From Paucibacter sediminis (GTDB lineage: Bacteria; Pseudomonadota; Gammaproteobacteria; Burkholderiales; Burkholderiaceae_C): 64,000 nucleotides of DNA. The stretch is from assembly GCF_030254645.1 (NCBI RefSeq), contig NZ_CP116346.1, forward strand, positions 2,607,973 to 2,671,972. Direction: 5' to 3'. The notes beneath the pieces are model-generated. The model had not been told where the DNA came from. It ran no database searches and worked only from the letters and a program-made list of their open reading frames with translations. Every line of letters starts with the position of its first letter. Position 1 is the first letter of the stretch. A program made the translations under genes and the position numbers. Below are positions 18,345-27,362 of this stretch, piece after piece.

Positions 18345-19448
18345 TCAGAACTTGTGGGTGATGCCCAGGCCCAGCCCGCGCTGGCTGCTGCCGGGTTTGA
18401 GGCCGTTGATCGGGTTGGCGGAGAGCTTGTAGGCGGCCGTGGCGCCGTTGTGCAGCGAGGTCCAGGCGGCCCAGAGCTCGCTGCGCTTGGAGAGGCTGTG
18501 GCCATAGCCCAGTGAGAGCTGGCGCGCGCCCGAGTCGGTGCCTGGCGCACCGATGCCGCCCACGCCCTGGCTGGCGTTGCCGCTGGCGGCCTGGCCGCGC
18601 ACCAGGCTGGCGCGCCACTGGCCGGCACCCATCTCGTGCGTGAGGGCCAGTTGCCAGGCTTGGCGGTTCAGCACGCGGCCCGGCGCGGGTTCGTAATGCA
18701 GCCGCTCCCAGGTAGCGCGCAGGCGGGTGTTGCCCAGGGTGAGGGCGGCGCCCAGACGATGGGCGTTGTCGAGGCTGCCGGCGGCCAGGTAGTCACGATG
18801 CCGCTCATGGCCCCATGCGAGATAGAGCGGCCCCTCGTTGTAGCTGACCAGCGTGGAGATCAGGTCGGGTGCGACCGTGGCCGTCTTCTCCTCGGGCATG
18901 GCGTAGGCCAGGCGTGCACTGAAGCCCTGCAGCGTGGGGCTGCTGTATTGCACGAGATTGGGCTGGCGGCGGTCGAAGGAGGCGGGCGCGAGGCCGTTGG
19001 CAGCGGTGGCAAAGCCATTGCCCAGGATGCTGTTGGAGGCAAAGATGCCGGCGGTGAAGGGGTCGATGGCATAGACCGACACAAAGCGCAGCGGCGTCTC
19101 CCATTGCCCCAGCAGCAGCTCGCCCCAGGGCCCGCGCAGGCCCACGCCGGTGTTGCGACCGCCCCAGGGACCATCGCCGGTGTCGACCTTCACATTCGTC
19201 TCGATCTGGGCCCAGGCGCTCCAGCCCGCGCCCAGGTCCTCGCTGGCGCGGAAGCCCAGCACCGAGAGGTTGTTGGACAGGCGCCGCAGCGGCCCGTGCA
19301 GGCCGCTCGCGCTGACCTGCTCGACATCGGCCTTCAGAAAGCCGTACAGGCTGACGCTGGCGCCGGGTGCCGGCGCTTGTGCATGGGCCGCGTTGATGGC
19401 GAGCAGGGCGGCTGCCAGGGCCAGGCCAGAGAAAACCGAGCGGCGCAT
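18345..19448 (-). CDS. outer-membrane porin (second)
   Basis: A 367-residue betaproteobacterial porin: signal peptide ending AHAQ at residue 24, a first strand [17 protein letters not shown], a constriction-loop-like segment ([20 protein letters not shown]) and the terminal phenylalanine (GLGITHKF). The ATG at 19446-19448 is 33 bases from operator D. It is divergent from the molybdenum hydroxylase operon and followed by the chemoreceptor, which suggests that it admits the same substrate across the outer membrane. It is only distantly similar to the porin at 3504-4559, so it is not a recent duplicate. Confidence 0.92.
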   Translation of the reverse strand: MRRSVFSGLALAAALLAINAAHAQAPAPGASVSLYGFLKADVEQVSASGLHGPLRRLSNNLSVLGFRASEDLGAGWSAWAQIETNVKVDTGDGPWGGRNTGVGLRGPWGELLLGQWETPLRFVSVYAIDPFTAGIFASNSILGNGFATAANGLAPASFDRRQPNLVQYSSPTLQGFSARLAYAMPEEKTATVAPDLISTLVSYNEGPLYLAWGHERHRDYLAAGSLDNAHRLGAALTLGNTRLRATWERLHYEPAPGRVLNRQAWQLALTHEMGAGQWRASLVRGQAASGNASQGVGGIGAPGTDSGARQLSLGYGHSLSKRSELWAAWTSLHNGATAAYKLSANPINGLKPGSSQRGLGLGITHKF

Positions 19449-19480
19449 GATGCTTCCTTGTGTATTTGGTGAAGATTGTA

Positions 19481-19488
19481 TGTATACA
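19481..19488. promoter_or_regulatory. palindromic operator, site D (porin-MCP / molybdenum hydroxylase)
   Basis: TGTATACA, the core palindrome shared with sites A-C, inside the wider sequence ATTGTATGTATACACAATAC. It is 33 bases upstream of the porin ATG and about 125 bases upstream of the molybdenum hydroxylase start, in an unusually A+T-rich divergent region. It is the least extended of the four sites, so it may be bound more weakly. Confidence 0.55.
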
Positions 19489-19613
19489 CAATACGAATTG
19501 TGAATTCATCGTGTGAAAGTCGTGACTCCCCTGCAAATGCCGCATGCAATCCTTGAATCAGAAGTAAAACAGCACAATCAATCAATTCTTTGCGTTTGCA
19601 TTCATTCGTGGCC

Positions 19614-21809
19614 ATGGCTCCAATGGCGCCCATGGCAAGCACAGAGATCCACGCAGACCCACACACCGAGCCGCAGCCCGACCTGCTGCGCCGTGAAGAC
19701 GCCCGCTTGCTGCGCGGGCAGGGTGGCTTTGTCGCCAACCAGCCCACAGCGCAGATGGCGGGCCTGGCCCATGCCGTGTTCCTGCGCAGCCCGCATGCCC
19801 ATGCGCGCATCCTCGGCATGGAGCTGGACGCGGCACGCGCCGAGCCCGGCGTGCTGGCGGTGCTGGGGCCGGCGGACTTCGCGGGGCTGCAGCAGCCGCG
19901 TGTGAATGGCCTGCTGCCCGGCATGAAGCTGCCCCAGGCGGCCCTGATGCCGGCGGACCGCGTGCTGGCCGTGGGCGCACCGGTGGCCCTGGTGCTGGCC
20001 GAGACGCGCCAGCAGGCCCAGGCCGCGGCCGAGCTGATCTGGGTGGACTATCAAGACCTGCCCTCGGTGGCGGACTTCGATCGCAGCGGCGCGGATCTCT
20101 ATGCCGAGGTGCCCGGCAATCTGGCCCTGCGCAGCGAGACCCGCGTGGGCAGCCTGCCGGCCGGTGAGGCCAGCGCCAGCGCGCAGATCGAGCTGCCGCG
20201 TGTGGCCGCCGCGCCTCTGGAGCCACGTGCGGCCTTGATGCGCTGGGATGCGAGTACGCAAACACTGCAGGCCTGGCTCTCCACCCAGACGCCCAGCCGA
20301 GCGCGCGAAGACCTGGCCCATGCACTTGGCATTGCGCCCGAGCAGGTGCAGGTGGTGGCCACCGATGTGGGCGGCGCCTTCGGTGGCAAGGCCTCGGTGT
20401 TCGCCGAAGACCTCTTGCTGGCCGTGGCCGCGCGCCGCCTGCAGCGCCCGCTGCGCTGGCTGGCCACGCGCGGCGAGGACTTGCTGGCCGGCACCCATGG
20501 CCGCGCCTCACGCCTGCTGGGCCGCCTCTGGCTGGACGACGCGGGCCGGATGCAGGCGCTGGACGCGCAGCTGGAGTTCGCGCTGGGCCACTGGCTGCCC
20601 TTCAGCGCGGCGGCGCCGCTGCGCAACGCCTGCCGCATCCTGCCCGGCCCCTACCGGCTGCCTAACTGGCAGGTGCAGGGCGAGGGGCGCCTGAGCCATG
20701 CGGCCGCGGTGGGTATCTACCGCGGTGCCGGCCGGCCCGAGGCCTGCATCCTGATGGAGCGCCTGGTGGACGAGGCCGCGCGGCAGCAGGGCATCGACCC
20801 GCTCGCCCTGCGCCTGGCCAATGTCTGGCCGGCCGATGCGCTGCCGCGCCGCCTGGCCAGCGAGGTGTGGCTGGACCGCTGCGACCTGCCGGCCTTGCTG
20901 AAGCGCGCCGCCACGCTGTTCGACTACACGCAGCGCCGCGCCCGGCAGCGCCAAACGCCGGACGGCGACTTCCTCACCGGCATCGGCATGGCCCTGTATG
21001 TGGAACCCTGCGGGCAGGGCGGTGAAAGCGCGCGCCTCACCGCCCTGGCCGATGGGCGCTACCAGCTTGCCACCGGCGCCACCGCACAAGGCCAGGGCCG
21101 CGAGACCAGCTACGCCAAATTGCTGGCTGGGGCGCTGGGCTGCGCGCCCGCACAGATCGAGGTGCTGCATGGCGACACCGCGCGTTGCCCGGCCGGCATC
21201 GGCGCCTTGGCCAGCCGCAGCACGGCCATTGGCGGCTCGGCGGTGCTGAAGGCGGCCGAGCAATTGCAGCAACGCCTGGCCGAAGGCGCGGCCCTGCCGT
21301 GCACGGTGGAGCTCTTCCACCACACGGCCGAGGAGGCCTGGGCCTCGGGCTGCGTGATGCTGGAGCTGCAGATAGCACGCGCCACCGGCCAGCCGCGCAT
21401 CACTGAGCTGGTGTGGGTGGATGACGCCGGCGTGCTGGTCTCGCCCGAGCTGGTGCATGGCCAGCTGGTGGGCGGGCTCGCGCAGGGCCTGGGTCAGGCG
21501 CTGATGGAGCGCATCGTCTATGACGCCAACGGCCAGTTGCTCACCGGCTCCTTGATGGACTACGCCCTGCCGCGTGCCGAGGACATGCCGCCACGCATCA
21601 CGCTGGAGAGCCTGCCCACCCGCAGCGCCGCCAACGAGCTGGGCGCCAAGGGCGTGGGCGAGGCCGGCTGCATCGGCCTGCCGGCGGCCCTGCTGAATGC
21701 CGCGCATGACGCGCTCGCGCCACTGGGGGTGAGCCAGCTGGATTTCCCCTTGAGCGCCGCCGCGCTCTGGCGCGCGATGAATTCCTCCTCTTCTTCTTAT
21801 TCTTCTTGA
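19614..21809 (+). CDS. molybdenum hydroxylase large subunit (xanthine dehydrogenase family, CoxL-like)
   Basis: A 731-residue molybdopterin-cytosine-dinucleotide-type catalytic subunit. The Ald_Xan_dh_C domain (LLRREDARLLRGQGGFVANQ) comes first, followed by MoCo loops GGAFGGKASVFAEDL and GIYRGAGRPEA, and the catalytic glutamate near the end (GAKGVGEAGCIGLP). The AYRGAGR-type loop, rather than AYRCSFR, argues against CO dehydrogenase and for hydroxylation of an aromatic or N-heterocyclic carbon with water. Several in-frame starts exist (TTG 19590, ATG 19614, 19623, 19632). The C-terminus is an odd Ser-rich run (NSSSSSYSS). Small and FAD subunits follow after an intervening DapA-family gene. 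Confidence 0.93.
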   Translation: MAPMAPMASTEIHADPHTEPQPDLLRREDARLLRGQGGFVANQPTAQMAGLAHAVFLRSPHAHARILGMELDAARAEPGVLAVLGPADFAGLQQPRVNGLLPGMKLPQAALMPADRVLAVGAPVALVLAETRQQAQAAAELIWVDYQDLPSVADFDRSGADLYAEVPGNLALRSETRVGSLPAGEASASAQIELPRVAAAPLEPRAALMRWDASTQTLQAWLSTQTPSRAREDLAHALGIAPEQVQVVATDVGGAFGGKASVFAEDLLLAVAARRLQRPLRWLATRGEDLLAGTHGRASRLLGRLWLDDAGRMQALDAQLEFALGHWLPFSAAAPLRNACRILPGPYRLPNWQVQGEGRLSHAAAVGIYRGAGRPEACILMERLVDEAARQQGIDPLALRLANVWPADALPRRLASEVWLDRCDLPALLKRAATLFDYTQRRARQRQTPDGDFLTGIGMALYVEPCGQGGESARLTALADGRYQLATGATAQGQGRETSYAKLLAGALGCAPAQIEVLHGDTARCPAGIGALASRSTAIGGSAVLKAAEQLQQRLAEGAALPCTVELFHHTAEEAWASGCVMLELQIARATGQPRITELVWVDDAGVLVSPELVHGQLVGGLAQGLGQALMERIVYDANGQLLTGSLMDYALPRAEDMPPRITLESLPTRSAANELGAKGVGEAGCIGLPAALLNAAHDALAPLGVSQLDFPLSAAALWRAMNSSSSSYSS

Positions 21810-21829
21810 CCGAACCGAGAGCTATCCCC

Positions 21830-22789
21830 ATGGACTACAGCAAGCAAGACGCCAAGGCCTATGCCAAGGCGCATTTCACCGGCGTCTGGGCCGCCACGCT
21901 CACGCCCTTCAACGCCGACGGCTCGATGGACGAGGCCGGCTTTCGCGCCAACCTCGCGCATTGGTGCGGCACGCTGAAGCTGGGCGGCCTGTTCGTGTGC
22001 GGCAAGCAGGGCGAGTTCTTCTCGATGTCGCTTGCCGAGCGCAAGCGCAGCTTTGAGCTGGCCGCCGAGGTCGCCAAGGCCTGCGGCTCGCGCACGGTGA
22101 TGTCCTGCTCGGACACCAACCTCGATACCGTGCTGGAGCTCGGCCGCCACGCCCAGGCCGTGGGCGCCGACTGGATCGTGGTGCACAGCCCGGTGCTGCA
22201 TTTCGGCGCCGACACCGACGAGACCATCTATGAGTACTACCGCCACATCAGCGAGCAGCTGGACATTGGCATCGCGATGTGGAACCACCCCGATTGCGGC
22301 TACCTGATGAGCCCTGAGCTGTGCGCCCGCATTGCCGAGCTGCCGAACATCGTGGCCATCAAGTACAGCGTGCCGCGCCCCATGTACAGCGAGCTCAGCC
22401 GCCTGGTGGGCGACAAGATCCAGGTCAGCACCGCCAGCGAGGAAGAGTGGCTGGACAATATCGAGGAGCTGGGCTGGCGCCTCTACCTCTGCTCTACGCC
22501 GCCGCTGCTGCTGCAGACCGCGGCCGACCAACGCATCAACGAGTACACGCGCCTGGCCTTCGAGGGCCGTTTCAGCGAGGCACGCCGCCTGCGCGACAGC
22601 CTGGAGCCGGTGCGCGACGCCTTCCGCCTCAGCCGCCCCAAGGGCAAGCCCCAGGCCCACAGCAAGTACTGGCTGGAGCTGCTGGGCCAGGTGGGCGGCC
22701 CGGTGCGCCGCCCGCTGCTGCAACTCACCGAGGCCGAGAAGGCGCTCACGCGTGAGCAGTTCGCCAAGAGCGGCTTGAAGCTCGCTTGA
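21830..22789 (+). CDS. DapA-family lyase (second), with altered tyrosine position
   Basis: A 319-residue DapA/NAL superfamily protein lodged between the large and small subunits of the molybdenum hydroxylase. The Schiff-base lysine is kept at K178 (NIVAIKYSVPR). The usual catalytic tyrosine motif (YN-x-P) reads MWNHPDCGY here, with Trp at residue 151, and the pyruvate-carboxylate loop is CGKQGEFFS instead of GTTGES. It is therefore probably not a dihydrodipicolinate synthase; a related lyase, hydratase-aldolase or decarboxylase is likelier. It starts 20 bases after the large-subunit stop, and its own stop is 5 bases before the next ATG, so it belongs to the operon. Confidence 0.86.
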   Translation: MDYSKQDAKAYAKAHFTGVWAATLTPFNADGSMDEAGFRANLAHWCGTLKLGGLFVCGKQGEFFSMSLAERKRSFELAAEVAKACGSRTVMSCSDTNLDTVLELGRHAQAVGADWIVVHSPVLHFGADTDETIYEYYRHISEQLDIGIAMWNHPDCGYLMSPELCARIAELPNIVAIKYSVPRPMYSELSRLVGDKIQVSTASEEEWLDNIEELGWRLYLCSTPPLLLQTAADQRINEYTRLAFEGRFSEARRLRDSLEPVRDAFRLSRPKGKPQAHSKYWLELLGQVGGPVRRPLLQLTEAEKALTREQFAKSGLKLA

Positions 22790-22794
22790 ACGCC

Positions 22795-23256
22795 ATGCTG
22801 GAATTCCGCGTCAATGGCCGCCCCTGCCGGCTCGAACTCGGCAACGCCAGCCTGTTGGTGGACGCGCTGCGCGAGCCACTCGGGCTCACCGGCACCCACC
22901 AGGGCTGCGACACCGCGCAATGCGGCGCCTGCACCGTGCTGCTGAACGGCCGCGCGGTGAAGAGCTGCAATGTGCTGGCGCGCCAGGCCGAGGGCGCGGA
23001 CGTGGGCACCATCGAAGGCCTGGCGGCGCCGGGCGAATGGCATGCGCTGCAGCTCGCCTTCTCGCGCCACCATGCCCTGCAATGCGGTTTCTGCACGCCC
23101 GGAATGCTGATGCGGGCCCTGGCCATGAAGGCCGAGGGTGTGCCGCCCGAGCCCGCGGCGGTGCGCCAGGCCCTGGCCGGCAATCTCTGCCGCTGCACCG
23201 GCTACGAGGGCATCGTGGCGGCGATCTGCGAATGGCTAGGTGCTGAGCATGCGTGA
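22795..23256 (+). CDS. molybdenum hydroxylase [2Fe-2S] small subunit
   Basis: A 153-residue electron-transfer subunit. The plant-type ferredoxin cluster ligands (GCDTAQCGACTVLLNG) are followed by the helical domain with the second cluster (QCGFCTPGMLM and NLCRCTGYEG), the standard CoxS/NdhS layout. ATG 22795 is used; a TTG at 22786 overlaps the upstream stop. It overlaps the FAD subunit by 8 bases. It passes electrons from the molybdenum site of the 19614-21809 subunit to FAD. Confidence 0.96.
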   Translation: MLEFRVNGRPCRLELGNASLLVDALREPLGLTGTHQGCDTAQCGACTVLLNGRAVKSCNVLARQAEGADVGTIEGLAAPGEWHALQLAFSRHHALQCGFCTPGMLMRALAMKAEGVPPEPAAVRQALAGNLCRCTGYEGIVAAICEWLGAEHA

Positions 23257-24064
23257 GTTCGAATACTGCCGCGCCCGCTCGGTGGACGAGGTCTTGCGCT
23301 GGCTGCGCGATGGCACGGACAGCAAGCTGCTGGCCGGCGGTCAGAGCCTCTTGGGGGCGATGAAGCTGGGCCTGATGGCGCCCGAGCGTCTGATCGATCT
23401 GCAAGGGCTGGCCGAGCTGCGCGGCTGCGCCGCCACCGCGGGGGGCGAGTTGCAGCTGGGCGCCATGCAAAGCCATGCCAGCCTGGCGCGCCATGCGCTG
23501 CTGCGCGGCCTGGTGCCAGGTCTTGCCCGGCTGGCCTCGCACATCGCCGACGAGCAGGTGCGCAGCCAGGGCACCTTGGGCGGCTCGCTGGCGAATGCCG
23601 ACCCAGCCGCCTGCTGGCCGGCCGGCATGCTGGCGCTGGGCGCCACCCTGGTGACCGACCGCCGCGAGCTGCCGGCCGACGAGTTCTTCACCGGCTTCTT
23701 CAGCACCGCGCTGGAGCCCGACGAGCTGCTGTGCAGCGTGCGCCTGCGCCGGCCACGCCGCTTTGCCTACGCCAAGTTCGAGCAGGCCGCCTCGCGCTTT
23801 GCCCTGGTGGGTGTGGCGCTGGCGCAGTTCGACGACGGCGCGGTGCGCGTGGCGCTCACAGGCGGCGCGCACGGCGTGCAGCGCCTACCCGCTTTCGAGC
23901 AGGCCCTGGGCCAGCGCTTTGCCGCCGAGGCCTTGCAAGGCCTCAAGGTCGATGCCGCGCTGATGTCCAGCGATGTGCATGGCGAGGCCGATTACCGCGC
24001 CCACCTGGCCGGCGTGCTCGCCGCCCGGGTGGTGCAAGACGCTTTGACTTTGGAATCGACATGA
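23249..24064 (+). CDS. molybdenum hydroxylase FAD-binding medium subunit
   Basis: A 271-residue CoxM-type subunit. The FAD pyrophosphate loops LLAGGQSLLGAMKLGLMAPE and GTLGGSLANADPAACW are typical, followed by the CO-dehydrogenase flavoprotein C-terminal domain. The ATG at 23249 is favoured over a GTG at 23240. Its stop overlaps the aspartate-dehydrogenase-like ATG as ATGA. With the large and small subunits it completes a three-component hydroxylase. Dedicated maturation genes (CoxD/E, MobA-like) are not adjacent, except for a CoxG-like gene at 26796. Confidence 0.94.
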   Translation: MREFEYCRARSVDEVLRWLRDGTDSKLLAGGQSLLGAMKLGLMAPERLIDLQGLAELRGCAATAGGELQLGAMQSHASLARHALLRGLVPGLARLASHIADEQVRSQGTLGGSLANADPAACWPAGMLALGATLVTDRRELPADEFFTGFFSTALEPDELLCSVRLRRPRRFAYAKFEQAASRFALVGVALAQFDDGAVRVALTGGAHGVQRLPAFEQALGQRFAAEALQGLKVDAALMSSDVHGEADYRAHLAGVLAARVVQDALTLEST

Positions 24065-24885
24065 CCGTACACACGACACATGAAACCGCTGCGCCACTGC
24101 GCGTGGCCCTGATCGGCCTGGGCGCGATCGGCCGCGTGATCGCCAAGGAGCTGCTGGCCCGCCAGGGCGAGGGTGTGCAGCTGCTGGGCGCGCTGTGCCA
24201 GCACGAGAGCGAGGGGGCCGAGCTGGGCTTGCCGGTCGTCACTACGTTGGCGGCCTTGCTGGCCTTGCAGCCCGATCTGGTGGTGGAAGCGGCCGGCCAT
24301 GGCGCGGTCAAGGCCTACGGGCCCGAGGTGCTGCGCGCGGGGCGCGATCTGCTGCTGGTCTCGGTGGGCGTACTCTCCGATGCGGCGCTGCTGGCCGAGC
24401 TGGAAGCGGCGGCACGCGCGTCGGGCCGCCAGCTGCTGCTGCCCTCCGGTGCGCTGGCGGGCCTGGACTATCTGCAGGCCGCCAAGCTGGCGGGGCTGAG
24501 CCGCGTTTGCCTGCGTTCGCGCAAGCCACCGCTGGCCTGGCGCGACACGCCGGCGGAGCTGCTGCTGGATCTGGCCAAGCTCAGCGAGCCGGTGGTGTTC
24601 TTCCGCGGTAGCGCGCGCGATGCCGCGCGCAGCTATCCCAAGAATGCCAATGTGGCCGCCACGCTGGCCCTGTGCACCTTGGGGCTAGACGAGACCCTGG
24701 TGGAGCTGGTGGCCGACCCGACCATCAGCGGCAACGAGCATGAGATCGAGGCCAGCGGCGCGGTGGGCGAGCTGCACCTGACGCTGCGCAACACCGCCTC
24801 GCCCGACAACCCCAAGACTTCGCTGGTCACGCCCTACAGCGTGATGCGCAGCATCATGGCGCGGCGCGCCGTGCTGAGCGTTTAG
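24061..24885 (+). CDS. aspartate-dehydrogenase-like (NadX family) NAD(P) oxidoreductase
   Basis: A 274-residue protein with an N-terminal Rossmann fold (LRVALIGLGAIGRVIAKELL) and the C-terminal DUF108 catalytic domain (SARDAARSYPKNANVAATLA, TLGLDETLVELVADP). The family converts L-aspartate to iminoaspartate and NH3, either for NAD synthesis or in reverse. Nothing else for de novo NAD synthesis (NadA, NadC) is nearby, so a catabolic amino- or imino-dicarboxylate dehydrogenase role in this operon is just as plausible. It is translationally coupled to the FAD subunit, and its last 32 bases overlap the convergent LysR gene. Confidence 0.87.
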   Translation: MTVHTTHETAAPLRVALIGLGAIGRVIAKELLARQGEGVQLLGALCQHESEGAELGLPVVTTLAALLALQPDLVVEAAGHGAVKAYGPEVLRAGRDLLLVSVGVLSDAALLAELEAAARASGRQLLLPSGALAGLDYLQAAKLAGLSRVCLRSRKPPLAWRDTPAELLLDLAKLSEPVVFFRGSARDAARSYPKNANVAATLALCTLGLDETLVELVADPTISGNEHEIEASGAVGELHLTLRNTASPDNPKTSLVTPYSVMRSIMARRAVLSV

Positions 24886-25867
24886 GCCGCTTGCCATGCG
24901 CCGCTTCGGCCACGCTCAGGTGCTCGCGCAGATGCTCGGCCATCGCGCGCGCGGCGGGCGAGAGCGAGCGCTGCTGCAGCTGCGCCAGCGAGACCTCGCG
25001 GGCCACGGCAGGCTCCTTCAGTGGCACGCCCACCAACTCGGCCAGGGCCGAGACCTTGAGCGCATAGGCCGGCAGGATGGCCACGCCCAGGCCGGCCGCG
25101 GCCATGGCCATGGCGGTGGCGATGTGCGTCACCTCCTGCGCCGGCTTGGGGCAACCGCCCAGCGGTGCGAAATGGCGATCCACCAGGGCGCGCAGGCCGC
25201 TGCCCTCGCGCAGCAGCAGCAGCGGCTGGTCCAGCAGATCCTTCCAGCGCAAAGCCTTGGCGGCGGCCAGCGGGTGCTCGCGATTGCAGATCGCCACCAT
25301 CGCGTCGCGCAGCAGCGGCTCGGCCGTGATGTCGGGTTCGGCGGCGTCGAAGGTGGCCAGGGCCAGGTCCAGCTCGCCCAGGCGCAGCTGGGTCAGCAAC
25401 TGGTCGGCGCTGGCGTCCAGCAGGCTCAGCTCGATCTCGGGGTAGCGCTCGGAAAAGCTGCGCAGCAGGCCCGGCATCAGGCTGGCCGCCAGCAGCGGCG
25501 TGGTGCCCAGGCGCACGCGGCCGCGGCGGCGTTCCGCCACATCGCGCAGATCACCGGCCACGCGGTCCAGATCGGCCAGCAGGCGCTGCACCGCCGGCAT
25601 CAGCTCGCGGCCGGCCTCGGTGAGTTCGCTGCGGCGTGTGGTGCGGTCCAGCAGGCGCAGGCCCAGCTCGCTCTCCAGCGCGCGGATCAGCGCCGAAAGC
25701 GCCGACTGGCTCAGGAACAGCTGCTGCGCCGCACGCGTGAAGCTGCCCTCGCGCGCCACCGCATCGAAGCCGCGCAGCTGCTTCAGCGACACGTTCACCG
25801 GCCGCGCGCTGCGGCGCGGCAGCTTCATCAGCAACTCATCCTGCGGATCGCTCGGCTTCTTGGTCAT
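24854..25867 (-). CDS. LysR-family transcriptional regulator
   Basis: A 337-residue regulator with an N-terminal winged helix-turn-helix (VSLKQLRGFDAVAREGSFTR, then AAQQLFLSQSALSALIRALE) and a periplasmic-binding-protein-like effector domain. The N-terminus has an extra ~25 residues before the HTH and the C-terminus is basic (GKRPKRSARRAAP). The ATG 25865-25867 is used; a second in-frame ATG lies at 25879. It is divergent from the 3-hydroxyanthranilate dioxygenase gene, 329 bases away, with a large palindromic element between, and may control that gene. The effector is unknown. Confidence 0.92.
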   Translation of the reverse strand: MTKKPSDPQDELLMKLPRRSARPVNVSLKQLRGFDAVAREGSFTRAAQQLFLSQSALSALIRALESELGLRLLDRTTRRSELTEAGRELMPAVQRLLADLDRVAGDLRDVAERRRGRVRLGTTPLLAASLMPGLLRSFSERYPEIELSLLDASADQLLTQLRLGELDLALATFDAAEPDITAEPLLRDAMVAICNREHPLAAAKALRWKDLLDQPLLLLREGSGLRALVDRHFAPLGGCPKPAQEVTHIATAMAMAAAGLGVAILPAYALKVSALAELVGVPLKEPAVAREVSLAQLQQRSLSPAARAMAEHLREHLSVAEAAHGKRPKRSARRAAP

Positions 25868-25882
25868 GGGCGGCCGCATCTT

Positions 25883-26793
<911 letters not shown>

Positions 26794-26795
26794 GC

Positions 26796-27362
26796 ATGAA
26801 GATCGAGAATCAACGCGAGCTGCCCTGCTCGCAGGCCGAAGCCTGGGCGGCGCTCAACGACGAGGCCATGCTGCAGGCCTGCATCCCCGGCTGCGAATCG
26901 CTCACGCGCGAGGGCGAGCAGCTGCAGCTGCTGGTGATGGCCGCGGTGGGCCCGGTGCGTGCGCGCTTCAAGGGCCAGCTGCAGATGCAGGACGTGGTGG
27001 CGCCGGTGTCCTACGCGATGCGCTTCGAGGGGCAGGGCGGCGTGGCCGGCTTCGGCAAGGGCCTGGCCCAGGTGAGGCTGAGCGTTATCGACGAGCAGCG
27101 CTGCCTGCTGCACTACAGCGCCGATGTGCAGATCGGCGGCAAGCTGGCCCAGATCGGTTCGCGCGTGGTGGACGCCGCGGCGCAGAAGATCATCGGCGAC
27201 TTCTTTGCGCGCCTGGAGCAGGCGTTGCAGGCGCGACAGCCGCAGTTGCCGTTGCTGCCCGCGCCGGCAGCACCGCCGGCGGGCCTGCTCGCGCGGCTCT
27301 GGGCCTGGCTGCGTGTGCGCGTCGGCCTCGGGGCGCTGCCCTCGTCGCTCGATCAAGCCTGA
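26796..27362 (+). CDS. CoxG-like SRPBCC protein
   Basis: A 188-residue protein of the carbon-monoxide-dehydrogenase subunit G family: KIENQRELPCSQAEAWAALN, then CIPGCESLTREGEQ and the GFGKGLAQVRLSVID strand of the SRPBCC fold, ending in a proline-rich linker and a hydrophobic-basic segment (GLLARLWAWLRVRVG) that may bind the membrane. CoxG helps recruit molybdenum hydroxylases to the membrane, so it most likely serves the hydroxylase encoded at 19614-24064, although it is co-transcribed with the dioxygenase. GGGAGG precedes the start. It overlaps the AraC gene 3' end by 10 bases. Confidence 0.87.
   Translation: MKIENQRELPCSQAEAWAALNDEAMLQACIPGCESLTREGEQLQLLVMAAVGPVRARFKGQLQMQDVVAPVSYAMRFEGQGGVAGFGKGLAQVRLSVIDEQRCLLHYSADVQIGGKLAQIGSRVVDAAAQKIIGDFFARLEQALQARQPQLPLLPAPAAPPAGLLARLWAWLRVRVGLGALPSSLDQA

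Noticed and set aside
19614-24064. Aerobic CO dehydrogenase (coxMSL)
   Set aside because: The active-site loop is of the YRGAGR type, not AYRCSFR, and the gene order and neighbours differ.
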